DNA from: Mycteria americana
Lineage: Eukaryota > Chordata > Aves > Ciconiiformes > Ciconiidae
Assembly: GCF_035582795.1 (NCBI RefSeq)
Contig: NC_134365.1
Coordinates: forward strand, 35,010,135-35,074,134
DNA length: 64,000 bases
Reading direction: 5' to 3'
Shown here: positions 1-14,235 of the stretch, one piece after another
Numbering within the stretch: the first letter of the stretch is position 1
Layout: every line of letters begins with the position of its first letter
The notes under the pieces: generated by a model
Told to the model about the DNA's origin: nothing
What the model saw: only the letters and a program-made list of their open reading frames with translations
Databases searched by the model: none
Made by a program: the position numbers and the translations under genes

Positions 1-3000
1 TATAAATAAAAGTAAGTGGGATGAGTTAACACACACTAATAAGGAATTCAAGACTTCTGTTTTTTAGCCAAAAGGAATGCAAAAGATTGGTCTAACAATT
101 GTTGTATTTTTCTTCTTCTTGTTTTTTTCCTTGTATTTTTTTTAATAAATGCTAGGGGTCATGTTGGAAACTAAGTTGTCAAACCTCTGCTTTGGATTTT
201 TGTTTGGTTAGTTCTTTGGTTTTTGGTTGGGTTTTTTTGGTCTTCTAACTCATTAGAAGAGATAATCAGCTACTGTTGGTTCTCCTGCTGGTGTTTGAAC
301 CAGCCATGTTTACCATTTAGTAAACTAAATACAAAAAAACCCCATTGGCTTAATCTTTGGCAAAACTCAGCTTCAAAAGAATCTGATGGGTGGGATCAGA
401 TCAGATAAAATTTGGCAGCACACATTTCAGATTCATAATATTTCCATATCCAGGAACCATGTGTCAGTTCCTGAGAGTTTCCTGTTCAATTAAAGTATGT
501 TCTGGCTCTGAAGCTGAAGATCTTGGACAAAACCCTAGGAAATCAGACTTTCTCAGTTCTTTGTGGATAGCAGCAACCCTTTTATATAGGATCAGAGGAA
601 TTTTGTAACCGTCTTGGCTGGAATTTTCCTCTCGCCATGCCAGGTTGTGGTCACACTTCAACTGGGCTCCGTGGAGATAGACTGGAATCCTCTGGAATAC
701 ATCCCACTGTAGAAATGAAAGATGTTATTAACGGCAAGATTGAAGATCATGAAGAAGAAAAGGCTTCCTGTGTTTAGGGCTATGAGGAAACAGGATGTGA
801 GATAATTAGCCATAATTTGTAATATATAACCATATTGTTTCCTCGGCAAGAAATAGGATGGGTGTTATCCTGTCACGGAGACACCATTCTTTAATTATTC
901 CAAGAGTTCCTATGAGCATTTTGCAAATATTCTAGAAGTGAGCTGTGACCAATCACACTTATTCACAGCCTTAAGACAAAAAATGCTTGGAGCTTTTAAC
1001 ACCAGCATATAGTATGTGCATACCTTGCAATTTCTAACAAAAACCCAACAGCACACTCCTTAGCAAAAATAGCCTGCATTCTTTTTTTGTTCCAAATTAT
1101 GTTTTCTAATTTGTGGGTTGGTGACCTGTCTAACTAATTTAGCACTTTGGACTTAAGCTGAACCACATTATGCAATGGTCCTCTTCGCCACCCTGAACAG
1201 GCTTACCAGTTTCACTCAAACTTGCTGTAACAGGTTGTGATAAGTATTATTGAAAGCGCTGGGTGTAACTACCGCCCTTCAGCTTAGAAGAACTATAGGA
1301 GATAGCTAAGTGAAAGCCAAGTTAAGCTCAAATCAAAGGCACACGCAGGCTTGAACTCTTTGGGTAGAGAGGTTTTTCTGTGGGAGTGTGTGTGTGACAG
1401 AGAGAGAAGAAGATGAGAGGGAGCGGAGTTAAACGGTCCAAGAAAAAACAGAGAGTACAGCTGAAATATTTAGGAGAGCAGAGTCTTTTACATTTGTGCA
1501 AATAACCAGGATAAGCAAAAATACAACGAAAGATTCCTTACTTCTCTATCAACCTCTTCTCATACCGAGCTGTAGGATCTCACACAAGTGGCGTAATGGT
1601 GCATAACGTATAGGAGTCAACCACGCACACGTGCTTCATGAATGCCTGGGACAAACCTGGCATGAAACTCTCACGCAAGCTGTGCGTTGTGAAGCTACAG
1701 TGTGTACTAGGAGCTGGTGGCACTATGAGCTACAGCCGGGGATTGCATGTCTCAGGCTGTAACTGTGGTTATGATTACTTTCAGATACTGCCCAAGGATG
1801 TGCTACATGATTGCAGCTGCATATGTCACTCCTTCAAAAACCTTGCAGTCTCAAAACACCGAGGAATGGCAAAAAAGCCAGTATCCGTTTCTGCTTTTTC
1901 ATACTCTTCTTTCTAGAAGTACTAGTTTATGTTTTGTATTTCTTGTTTCTTGATTTTTTTGCGTTGTTTTCTGCATATTATTTACTTAAATAGTGGCTGA
2001 TTAGTGTTTTTAAGATAGATCAGAGCTCTTAGCTTTATCATTTAATATTATCTAAATATGCAGCTTGGCAAGACTCAGCTTTTGATACCTCCTTCTCAGC
2101 CAACACTGAAAGTGTTTGTGGTTCTCAATCTCAGCCTGTGCCTGCTGTAGATTCAGCCATCTACTTGGGAAACTCTTTACTGTAATCCTCTTGATATAGA
2201 GAGTATATAAATGAAAATAATTTATACTTTTCCCATGTAGCAGTAGGAAGAAGAACATTTAAAATTATATGCTGAATTTTTAAATGACTGATTCTTGATG
2301 TACTTCATGTAAGGTCTTCTCTTTTCTTTCCTTTTGACATAGGAATAAACCCATTAATGTTCTTGATTAATGAGGGAATGGGTAAACTGCACCTTTCTGA
2401 TATATTTTACAATATTTTAGCTAAAGCAATTGTTAACTGCAAATTAATCAGTTTGACTTCTTTAGCTTTTGTCTTTATTACACACAGGTAATAAATTAGG
2501 CATACCTAGGTGTTACTGAGGAACTGAGGGAACCCTATGAAATTAAACCTTTCTGAGGCCTGTCACATAGTTGCATTGATTGGTACTTTGTTATTTGCAT
2601 GTTGACTCCTAATTTGTACCACAGGGCTCGACTCCATGGATGGAGGTACTGCTCCTGTTGCATACCAGCGCTCTCTTACATCAATAAACATATAAACCAG
2701 CATTCCTTCCTATCTTTTTTTCTTCTTTTTGTTTACCCTAAGGGATAAAAACATCTCATCTATCGAGAGTGTATGCAGTCTGAACCATTCTGGAGAATAC
2801 TATAACACTGCAATTTAATAGCTTCGTTTCACTTGAAGCAGTATTTTTGTACTCATATGAATATCTAAAAGATTTTGTTTTCTAAACAGATGCAAAAAGT
2901 CCGTTAGCTGATTTTTTACATGACAAATAAGGGCAGATTGGTTTGTCTGATCTTCTTCCTTATTTAACCTCGAGATGTTAGGAACACTCTTTGGCCTTTG

Positions 3001-5683
3001 CTGGTTCTACTATAGAAGAGCCCCATATATTTCATTTAAAATGCTGAATCTTTAGCACAGAATTACTTTCTCCAAAGTATTGATTAACTGCTACAGTTCA
3101 AAGGTGCTCAGAAAAAAAAAATCTGACTTGAAATCTTTTTTTCCTCAGTTGTCCAACATTTTGAGTCTTGCAGTGTCATTTGCCCTTCCTTGAGGTTTTG
3201 AATACACCAAACTTCCCAAAATTTCCTGCAGTTGCCGTTCCCCCTGTTGAGGAATTCTGTATCCGTAACTCTGTGGTTTAGCAATGGCAGTAACTGGTGG
3301 ATGAACAGGAGTCTCTGAAATCCAACATACCATGCCATCTAGACGTGATCCAAGAGCAGTTAAAGAGCCTGCTGCAGAGCAGTGTCTCCAGAAAATGTCT
3401 GTCTGTTCATACCAAGAGAAGTTACTTTCCCCCATCTAAGCTGTCCCTCTCCTGAAGGTTTCTATTTCAGGGAAAAAAAACCCCAAACAACAAACCAACA
3501 AACAAATCCCAAACTGATGGTGCTTTACATTAATAGGCAGGGCGATGAGCTGTGCAGTTTGAAACGTTGATTCTGCTGCCTGTTATGGGTTGGTAATCAT
3601 TGGCAAAAGGAAAAAGTGGGTAACTAGAGGTGGTAATACCCTCTTTGATTGCTCCACATGAGTCATCCAACCTTGTCTGGAAATACGAGAGGGCAGGAGA
3701 CGGTCCACATTCACTTTTGGTAGTGCTGGTAGAGTTGGTGAGGTGGTGAGAAGGAGAGACGATTCTACTTGATTGTTTCTCTTTTGAGAAAGCTCATTTC
3801 ATCTTTTTGGTAAGTCTGAGTCTGCTGAGTCTGGTAAGTCTGAGTCTGCTGAGTCAGTTTATTGATCCCCTGTGTTGGTTGCATGGGTCTTCCTCAGAGA
3901 AGGCAGAAAACAGAAATGTAGTTCAGTGTCACACAAGTGGAAAGAGGAGTTGCTCTGGGGCAGGGACTCTCAGGAGCCGGGCACCTTCTCAAGGGACTTT
4001 CAGACTGTTTCTTCTACTAACTTCTATTAACTAGTTTTAGAGTTGCATATATTTCTTTAAATGCGTTCAGCAAATGTCAAGTCCTAAGCACAACAGGCAA
4101 TAATCCAAGTGACTAAAATAAGAAAAAACTTGGCATAACTTTAAAAAAAATAATTTCAGGCATCAGATTATTTGCTGTATAGCTCACATGAATTACATGA
4201 ATGCCAACACCACCATCATCAGCTTTTCCAAACAGTCACTTAGCTTTGTATTATTATCAAATACTTTATGTTGATAACATAATTTGGACATTAGTGATTT
4301 ACTGCACCCAAACTGGGCTATGTTATTACAGTCCCTAGGCAATAATCCCCAGCTGATCACCCAGAAACAGCAGTAGAGTCACCCATGAGGTTGCCAGCTA
4401 ATGGTCCAATACAAACTGAAGTGCTGTTAGCTATCTAATAAACACATTTTTCATAGCAGACTCGCTAATAAGGGCACCACTAAAAAGAACATCCCTTAAT
4501 CGTATGTAATACTGCTGGTGTATTTTTAGTGCATAATAAACAATCTTTTTACCCAAAACAAAAATTAAGCATCCACTCTAGTAAAAGTACACCCCACTTA
4601 ATACACTCTAAGAATAATAGTACAGTATGTTCAAAAGTCTGTTGAAATAAATAATTTCTGGCACTTCCCCCAAAATAACACTTCAACGAGCCTCTGCTTG
4701 TCTGCAGCTGCTCGGGTTGACATTATGGAAAAAGGCAGCTAGGTGGAAGAGTTGTTAATGTTATGGTGCTCAAGCTAATGTAGCCACTGTCCGGGCTGGA
4801 CTGGAGGAGGTGCTTAGCTTTATGCACTGTGGAGAGTTTTGTCGAATAGCTGAGATTACTCACAGGATATAAAATTAAGCACCTATGTAATTATTTCCTA
4901 GGTCCATCATCACATGCTTTGGGGTTTCTCTGGGCTGTTTTAATTTATTTTGTTCTCCTATGGTTACATTCAAAAATAATTTTCAGCAGTTAAGCTAGGA
5001 TTTTTTCCAGTGGGGCTTTCTCCACCTGAAGTTTCTTAGTCCTTTGAATTTAAAATGCTAAAAGAAAATCTAACCAAAGCTGGAAGCACCTTCATACCTG
5101 TAAATAATAACTAAAAATAGTGAAGTAACCTTCCCAATAGGAATTCAGTGAGTTGGGCACCTTTCTGATGTCCCCTTTGCTGCAGCCTTGGGGTCCCCAA
5201 GCTGTGGGGCACACCACATGCTGTGGGTGCTGTGGGTCTCCATCCCTGCTGCTCTCAGCTCTGCGTGGGGGAACAGCAGGTCTGCCATGATACGAACCTG
5301 TCACCCAAGCAAGGCTCACGGGGCACAGAGGTGAAAGACAAATTTTGGAGTAGTGTCTGAAAGGAAAAGCCATCGTCTCCTCAATGGACCCAGGACATAA
5401 AAAGAGTGACTGGGTTGCAACTATCATGTAATGTCAAAAATCAGAAGGGATCTGAGCTATCAAACCCAATTAGCCAGCTATCAAAGGGACCAACACTGTC
5501 TTAGTTATTTTCTCCCCCCAGCACCTTGCTGTTACTGCAGACCTGTTGGTGGGGTGCTTGCATGTAGCTGCCCACAGCAATTCCTTAGTGAGCCATTGCC
5601 CTTCATGGTCTGTGTGTGCTTTTCGCACTGAATATATCCTTGTGACCGGTACAGGATGGTTGTGTATCCATTTGTTTATCAGA
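1..5683. other. Intergenic, left end
   Basis: AT-rich DNA without recognisable genes or transposons. It includes a 24-bp tandem duplication at 3809-3855 (unit ggtaagtctgagtctgctga gtct) and a 96-codon minus-strand open frame at 3145-3435 of unknown meaning. Confidence 0.6.
3809..3855. repeat. 24-bp tandem duplication
   Basis: The unit GGTAAGTCTGAGTCTGCTGA followed by GTCT occurs at 3809-3832 and again, almost complete, at 3833-3855 without mismatches. It is probably a recent slippage event. Confidence 0.9.
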
Positions 5684-6383
5684 CAGAATTCACAGAATCA
5701 CAGAAAGGCTGAGGTTGGAAGGGGCCTCTGGAGGTCATCTGGTCCAACCCCCTCTTGCCCAGGCAGGGCCACCTAAAGCCAGTTGCCCAGGACCATGTCC
5801 AGATGGCTTTTGAGTATCTCCAAGGAAGGAGACTCCACAGCCTCCCTGGGCAACCTGTGCCAGTGCTCATCACCCTCACAGCAAAAAGGTGTCTCCTGAT
5901 GTTCAGAGGCAACCTCCTGTGTTTCCGTTTGTGCCCATTGCCTCTTGTCCTGTCACTGGGCACCACTGAGAAAAGCCTGGCTCCATCCTCTTTGCACCCT
6001 CAATTCAGGTATTTGTACACATTGATGGGATCCCTCCCTGAGCCTTCCCTTCTCCAGGCTGAACAGTCCCAGCTCTCTCAGCCTCTCCTCACATGTGAGG
6101 TGCTCCAGTCCCTTTGTCATTTGTGGCCCTTTCTTGGACTCTCTCCAGTATGTCCCAGTCTCTCTTGTACTGGGGAGCCCAGAACTGGACCCTCTGGACT
6201 ACGCTCTGGGTGTGGCCTCCCCAGTGCGGAGCAGAGGGGAAGGATCGCCTCCCTGACCTGCTGGCAACGCGGCCCAGGATACCATTTGCCCTGTTTGCGG
6301 CAAGAGCACTTTGCTGGCTCGTGTTCAACATGGTGTCCACCAGGACCCCCAGGGCCTTTACTGCCAAGCTGCTTTTGAGCAAG
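5684..6383 (-). mobile_element. CR1 LINE fragment (5'-truncated)
   Basis: Read on the minus strand, it ends with the CR1 tail (ttctgtgattctgtgaattc) and contains CR1 ORF2 C-terminal signatures such as ALGVLVD and VQFWAPQYKRDWDILERVQERAT. The frame is broken by indels and stops, so it is an inactive remnant of about 700 bp in intergenic DNA. Confidence 0.93.
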
Positions 6384-9300
6384 TACGGGAAAAAAGTAAA
6401 GAAAATCCTATCAAATTAGATGAGCTGCTTTATAAATTTCCGAATTGGTAGGCTGCAGAGCTAAGTAGATCATATAAGTGCCATCCTCACAGGTTAGTGA
6501 GAAAGAAATGTTATAAAGTTTTAATAAAAGAGAAAGGCACATTTCTACCGAGGGAGCACATTATATATTTTGCAGCTATTAATAGCAGTAAGCTGTTATG
6601 GGCAGTCAGTAGCGACCTGCTCAATTCGACATTAAAAGTGTGGCTGAGTCCATACCTGAGGTGTGACAAACCTGATGTTTCAAGTATTGGGGCACACTGC
6701 TCAAAAGGAACATTTTAAGCACATAGTATAAGGGTGTTTATTTTTGCCTACTAACAACCCCTTCCAGCTGCTTTAAAGTCTATAATAGTAGTGCTAAAAA
6801 GACTCCAAATCAAATTTTATATCTTTTTAACAAAAATGAGATCCAGCACTGAGATTGCACCTCTCCAGCAGAGATGTGATGGATGCTCTGTGTTCAGCCC
6901 ACCCCTCTGGAATAAGTTGGACAGGTTGAACACTTTCTAGCCCTGCAAAGGCAGCATTTCCTTGATGCCATCTTCCCTATCACAACATCAACGTACCAGC
7001 TCACGTGGGAGGCTGGTGGCGTGGTGGTCTGGAGGACAGTGCTGCCCATGAGAGCAATTATTCTGCTCCCCCCGCTCGCCGACCACCTTTCCGAAAGGAC
7101 TTCAAGAATGGGTAGGGAACCGTTTTAAGGGTGAGATGAATTTATCAGACGGCAGCTGCTGGCTTCTGGATTCTCCCTTTTTTGTGGTGGGAGAGGTGGA
7201 CAGCCCTCCCATGCTGCTCCTCGAAGCTGTGCGGCTTCCTTCCTGGAGAGGCTGTCCCTGAGGTGGCCCTGGAGCCGGCTGGGCCCTTGGGCTTGCGTGT
7301 GGCAGGAGGACAACTCCTGTCAGCCAGCTTGCACGCAGGGCCCCCCCGGCTCCTGGGAACTGCCTGGGGCAGTAGTTTGTGGGGATTTCTGTATTAGTTT
7401 TGGTAAAGCAGATTTCTGATTTTAGAGGGAGAAATGGGGATTTCCAATTGACGCTGGACTGGCTAATAATTCTTGAAAATTTTAGATGGAAACAAAAACA
7501 GTGTATATGCTAGCTACAAGTGCCCATATTTTCTCGAGCTTTCATTACTTAGATAATTGTGGGGAAAGATGCAAAATCCTCTTTGAATAGGGCCTCTTCT
7601 CCAAATGAAAGTCAGGTTGGAAAGCCTCTTCAGACAACCTTCTTGGGGCAGCTGCTGCGAAGCAGCCACCAAGCAGCTGTTATACCTCTCGAGTTGCAGA
7701 AGATGCAAAGTAACTAACTACCCACATGGTGGAGCTAGTTTTGAGGAGAGGAAGGTCAAAGCATCCCGAGGGATGCTCCTCCTGGCTTTGGGAGAAGAGA
7801 CGTTGCCTCCCAAAATGCTGGGAGGTATCCTGCTTGGTATCTTCCAGACATAAGTGATCGGTGGGCCTTCAAATAGAGAGCAAACACAGAAAAGCAGTTC
7901 TCAACAGGGAAGAGATTTAGCAAGCTGTTCAGCAATGCTAAATAGTGGGGTTGAATGCCAGCAGGCATGGGACCCCAGCTATACACCCAACTGCTGCAAT
8001 GAAAACATAAGATTAGGGAAAAAGTTTAATTTTCTAGATGCTTGAACATCGTGGTTAATTTCCACCTGAAGAAGTATTTCAGCAGGATCTAAAACACAGC
8101 CTGTAACTCAGAATAAGCCTGTGATTATTTCTATGAACATTACTAGCCGTGAATGAGAAGTACAACTGAGCGGCGGCATCCTGTACTTCCAGCAAAAAAA
8201 AAGGATTGCCGCAGTAACTCCTCCTTTCAGACGACTTTTCTGTTTACTGCGATGAAATCAGTTCAAAATTAATTATCAAGCAAGTATTGATTAGCCACAT
8301 TATTTGAAGGAGATGCCGGGATTTATCGCCCCAGATGGGTCCTTCCACCCGCCGGGCAGGAGAGCCTGGCGAGCCGCCCCCCACTCCGCGCCGGATCCCA
8401 AAGCGGCAGGTGGCAGCATGTCCCCCTTCGAGGGGACCGTTTGGTGGTTGGGAACGCCAATTCATAACCGAGCTGGTCAGGAGAAACCACAGGCTCTGCA
8501 GGGACGCCGCTTTTATGTCACGTTGCAATCTCCCTCCCTCCAGCAGTCCTCCTGTCCTCTACAGGCTGTAAATTACCTGTCCCCAGCTTTCCATTTATTG
8601 ACCCCCTTCCTTCCCTCCCCTCACAAACGCTTCATTGTACAGCAGCAATACCACTTATTTTTGCTGGAGTTTTATCCCAGTTATCCTTTTTTAGAGAGGG
8701 CTAAAGGCGGCAAGCTGTGATTGAGCACAATGACTGTCCCTTAGGGAAAGGGACGGCCGGAGATGTTGTTAGTTCCTATTAAGCGGCGATGCCAAAACTT
8801 CACAGGATCAGGCTTTATATGACCGGACATATTTAGCGATTTAGCAGTACTGTAAGTGAGGATGTGCATCGTTTCCTGGGATTGTCAAGCCTTTGATGGA
8901 ACTCTTGGTATGCAATGAATAATATTATTACAATACTGTACTTTCTTAAACATAGCGGGCATAATTAAAGTCCCACCCGCAGAGGTCAGATCCATCTGAC
9001 TCACTATTGTTAAGAGTTAAGAGACTTCCATTTATTTTAACAATGGCTTGTTTAGAATATGAAGTCAATGAATTTCTTGTCTTTGTGGAAGGTGTCATTT
9101 TACTATGCCAGGGACAATGCGGAGTTCTGGAGTAAAGCTAAAAATAGAGGACAGATACTACTGGATCTGTTTGTCACTTAAAAATTAAAGCCACTTTGAT
9201 CAAATCAGTGAAATTATTATTTGCATCATTGTACTATCTGGTCCTGTATATTTAAAAATGGGTCTATACCTTTAAAGGCAGGATTGCTAAACCAATAATA

Positions 9301-12300
9301 TTGTAGATTATACGAAGCAGTAACACTTTTTAAAATTCAGTATTTGTAGGTATTTTGCTTGCTCGTTTTATCACAGTGAGCTAGTTTAGACAAAAAATTG
9401 TATTTCTCATTTTTACGTCAGTTTTACTTTCCGGAGCTCTTGCAGAAGCACAGAACTGGTGCACTGTGTTTGTATCGAGCATTGCATTGGAACATTTAAG
9501 TTCTCCCATCAGGAGAAAAAGAGTTTGAACTATTATCACCAATAACAGCAAAATAATTATTAATGAAAGCAATTAGCAAAAAGCAATCTCTATTTTTTTA
9601 GCTGATTAGTCTATGCATTTGACAGCCCTCTGTGGATAATTAGTTTCATGGTTTTACTGATATGGCCACTTAGATCTTCGGAGGCATTTCAGTTTGGAAA
9701 TCTAGGGCAAGCCTGCTGCCCGTGTTTATTATTAGGAGCCTAAATAACTTTGTGGAGTCAGACATTAGTCCTGATAATGGAAACACATTAATCTGTACAT
9801 AACTCTGTTCCTGTCAACACTCTGGTTGTCAAGCTCGAAAAGAAAACCAATGAAAACCAAAACTCCTTTCTTGCTGTTTAAATAAGGAAAGCAGGCAGAA
9901 AGCTTCCAGCAGTGGGGACGATGCCAGCTGAGACCCCGGTGGGTGGCTTGCTGCGCGGCAGCTCACGCCGTCGCAGAGCGACCTACCCGCGGTGCGGGGA
10001 AGGACAGGACGGCCGGCACTGGGGACAGAGGCGGCGGGCAGCCCTCCTTGCCCTCTCAGCAAGAGGACCGTGCCGTAACCGCCTCATGAAGTGGCGAAAC
10101 AGCAGCAATTCCAGGCAGTGCCTCTTCCAGCTTTCTTAAGGCAAACAACTGGAGCACCCCGGAGGCCCGACGTCTCTGAAGGAGATGTCTCTGGAACGCT
10201 GCAAACCCCACGCTCCATCCCCGCAGTGGCCGCTGGAGAGCTTAGGGCTGGCTGTGCTCGTCCGCGGGCTCGGTGGGCAAACCATCACCTTGCCCAAATC
10301 CAGATTTACTGATCACTGAGCAGCCCAGGAGCAGACTTAAGAATCAGCTGGGACTGCATATATATATTATACTACTTTTCTTCCATCCTTGCGTGAGAGA
10401 AACGCATCAGCAGACATTGCTGCGTGTGGTACTGATGAACGTGCTGGATAACCGAAGCAAAAGATTCTGGCCAGCATCTGGCAGTGCGAACAGCCGAGCT
10501 GGAAAGGAGTAGGAGGGACAGTGCCTGAAAGCCACTTCTCAAATCATTGTACAGATCTCTGCAATTTTTCTCCTCAAGCTGAAGGGGAGAGGGCAGGGTT
10601 CAACACAACACTGGAATGAGTCTAAATTTCATTCGTGATTGATTTTTCTGTCTTGCTTACATAACCCGCCTAATCTGGCCTCCCAGCTCAGTAAATCACA
10701 GCCCGCAGCTCTCTTCTTAGGCATGAACCTGGAGGATCGTGATGAAAAGCAAATCTTGTTACCCGTCAGCAGTGCAAGCGATAGAGAACGGAAAGTAAAG
10801 AGAATTATAACGTTGCCACCTAGATTGAATCAGTTTTATCTTCATTTTTATCCAGTATTAATTCTTAGACACACAAAAACCATTGTGCCAGGGGAGTGGG
10901 GAATGAGGTAGGAATTGGACTACAGGATTTTCCGTGACCAGAGGAGCTCGGATCTCATGCTGGAGGTGTGGGATTAGCGAGTCAGGGGCCATGTTTATTC
11001 CAGCGTCCTCAGTTAAGCCCACAAATGAGTAGTCAGGATTTACAAAGAGATATTGAACTCTCCAGAAGAGCGCTCTCAATGACGTATCCTGGTCAGTAAT
11101 AGCAATGTGAGGCACTTCTTAAAAATCTACTCTTATTTATTGACCTCAACAGGAGCTGAGCTCTTCTGGCAATTTATCCACAGTGGGGACACTGAGCATC
11201 TGGGACATCTGACCTTGCACACCCTCGCTTGAAATCAGGGAGGTGCAGTTTTGCCTTTGAATCTTTATGTGCAAAAATGAGGGCAGTGCTGAAAATAGTC
11301 AGGAGGAGCAGAGGTGGCCCCTAATTCAGTCACCGCCACTTTGAAAAAGCTTAGGGTTTTACATAAGTAATGTTGGTCTTGTTTCTTCAGACCTTTTTTT
11401 CTTAAGGTAAATTTGCTCTTTGCTGAGATGGAAACAAGGAATGGTCAACGGGCACGCGGGGAGGAAGGGGAAGGGCGAGCAGAAGGACCACTAGTGTGGT
11501 GGTAGCTTGCGGGAGCCTTTACGCCTCAGAGTGTTTGGAGAAGTGGTGCTAGCTAGATATCTGCTGTCCTCCAACCATCTGCACCTGGAATACTGCTTTC
11601 CTGCGGGAAAGGCTGAGCTAGGTGTTCAAACCAGCCCCCATAGACTTCAAGGATGAAGTAAAGGAGTGTCTCCCGGTGAGACAGCACCATCTTTCCTAGG
11701 CCATCCTTCACCGAGAGCTTAATCCAGCCCCAGGCAGAGCGGGGACACAGGATCGTTGCTCCAGCCTGCAAATGACAGATGGAGGTGATGCCGTCAGAGT
11801 GTGCATGGCCCCATCTCTCTTTGACCAGCTCTGATTAGGAACCTTGTGTTTTGCAGCAGTAGCAGAACAAATGCAATCAGGAAGGCCATGTGAAATCAAT
11901 TTCTCTTTAATTATTCATTGCATATCTCTATGCTGTACTGAGGAAATCATTCCAAACCCTATAGTACCCAGCTACTTTCAGCTGCCTTCCTGAAGGTAAG
12001 CATGTGACTCTGGTTTCAATTGCTACTGTAAATATACAATTATTTATAAACTACCTCACAGGGACCATATGGTCCCCTTTTGAATAAAAATGCACAGACG
12101 GAGCTGAAAAAAAATCTGTGAAAGAGAGGCATAGTAAATTGATACGTAGCGTACCATCTGCTTCCATGTGCGAGTGATGTTATAACAAACTGCAGGAGGC
12201 TCAGCTAAGACAACTGTAGAGAGCCAACTCCTTCATGGTGTTTGCAGATCTTCTGCTGGTCTTCTGCCTAGTATCAATTTTGTGTTGTCATTTGCTGCGG

Positions 12301-14175
12301 CAATATACCAGGAAAGCCATATTGGCTAACTTCTACATGCTTAGGACTAACAACCCTCTGTGGTTTCCCCTGCATATGACTATCCAGTGAGCACCCCTTA
12401 ATTTGATTTCAATTGCTTTGAGTTTTGCTAGGTTTATGAAACACATCGACTATCACCAATCAACTGGGCTAAAGTTAAAATGCTTCTGACAAGGTTTGTT
12501 CTGTAAAACAGCAAGAAAAGCGATGTAGAACTTCTCATCTATTGAAATAGTTTCCATATAGGACTGAAACTTATTACAGATTTGCTTGGGTGATGTTAGA
12601 ATAATGCTTATGTTAGTTCTCAGTTATTACAAAGGAGCGGAGAAAGCTGCATAGATCTGGTTTTTATTATTGTTATTCTAATATCAGGATGCCATAAGCA
12701 CAGGTGACAAGTGGAAGCATCGTTGATGCCACTCGGGTTACGGTGCAGCAGCACGAACTCTTAAATGGGTCGGTGGCTCCAGAGGGAGAGAGGAGCTCAG
12801 TACCAGCAAAAGGGCAGCGTGGGTCGTTATGGGTGTGAGCGTGTTGTCCCCGTGCTTTGCTCCATTCAGCGTTACAGGAGCCAGGCTGCTGGAGGTCTCC
12901 TGAAAGCACAAAGGCAATGACTGAAAAATTATGGGTTTATTATGGCAAGAAAAGAATGGGGTGGATGACGCGTGGGATGGCCAGTCCTAGCACCGACCCC
13001 GTGAGTTTGGGAACAGTTCAGCGAGCCTGTCTGGCACACGCGGTGAGTTACGATTGCTCTCACGGGGTTTGGGAACTCAGCTGGGGGCCAAGAAGCCGGC
13101 TCTGCCCTCCCTGCCCGGCTCCTAAGAGCAGGCAGGCAGAGAGCGCAGGTCCCCGGGTCGCCCCGTGCGTGGGTAAGGGGAGCCTCAGGGCTGAGCTGTC
13201 CCCACGAAAATCAGGCTGCAGCTGCACCGCCTGGGCAAGGGGGAGAAGGGAGGCATGTGAAAATGCTCAGGGTCTTTGGAAAAGCTCAAGAAAAAGATAA
13301 TTTTCAATAAAAAGGCAGAGAGAATGCACATTTTAAGAATATAAACGATGTGCATTTTCTGAATTATTATAATGATGTAACAATGTTATGAATAATATTA
13401 TTACTAATATTATTAAAATGCATTTAAATTGCTCAGGTTTTGACACTGAAATTCCAACCACAGGGCGGTGGCTGAGTCAAACAGAAAAGGACAGAAGTGT
13501 TAAAAAGAGAGTAATAAATAAACTGAGCTGCCTTTTTCTCCTCCCCTGTCCTCCTCAAGGCCCTCAAATGCAGGATGGCAGGCAAAGGGCCTTGTGGCCA
13601 ACACCTCCTCGCCTGGCCAGCTCTGAGGAGGTGTTGGGTCTCTTGTGGGCACTTTCTTCCTTTGCCACTTGTTTCGTGCCTCTGCAGAATACATTGAACA
13701 GAGACTTCACCATCTTAACTGGCTGTGCATTGCGGGCAGTTTGAGACTCTCTCCTGAGAAACAGTGGTATAAAATGCTGAGATGAGAGAGTAGCACATTA
13801 CTAAAAATGAAAGCATGGCTCATCAAGGGACCTATATTTTCACACAAAGCTTTCTGACCCTCTGTCAGTCTTTCCTTACTTCAACCAGTATTAAGGTTAT
13901 GTGTGCAACCTTTTCCTCTTACTCCCTTTCTAGGCTTCCCCGGTGACGTGCAGCTCGCTGGAGCATCTCTTTACAGGGTCTACAAACCTCCTTTGGCTTA
14001 AAGCAGCCGAGATGGAAGACAGTCCTTCTAAAAGCACCATCTGCTGACTTGAAACAGAAAAAGCAGCAGGAACCCAGTGTCTTGCAGATTGGTTAAGGCC
14101 ATCACAAGAAATGTGAGCTGGGCTGCTAAATGACACACGCACATTAGTGTCACGGTAATGACTATTTTTTTTCAG
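6384..14175. other. Intergenic, no recognised gene
   Basis: 7.8 kb. 8.7-9.8 kb is AT-rich with clustered transcription-factor-like words (see findings). 8330-8420 and 9950-10080 are short GC-rich patches. No coding sequence was recognised. Confidence 0.55.
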
Positions 14176-14235
14176 ATGTCGAAGCAAAACACGAGGTATC
14201 TGCCTTATCCCGGACCTAACCCTATGAAAAATGCG
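14176..14235 (+). CDS. Exon-like segment with start codon (unassigned, speculative)
   Basis: The plus strand has tatttttttttcag (AG at 14174-14175), then 20 codons starting with ATG (MSKQNTRYLPYPGPNPMKNA), then GCG/gtgagt. Acceptor, open frame and donor are all close to consensus and the piece ends in phase 0. I do not recognise the peptide. In-phase segments follow at 17165-17212 and 17334-17363. A single such match in 64 kb can arise by chance. Confidence 0.18.

Noticed and set aside
5755..6378. 207-codon plus-strand open frame
   Set aside because: It is antisense to the CR1 fragment; the minus strand carries the real CR1 signatures.
7792..7825. CCTCCCA/TGGGAGG small hairpin
   Set aside because: Only 7 bp with a short loop, a frequency expected by chance.
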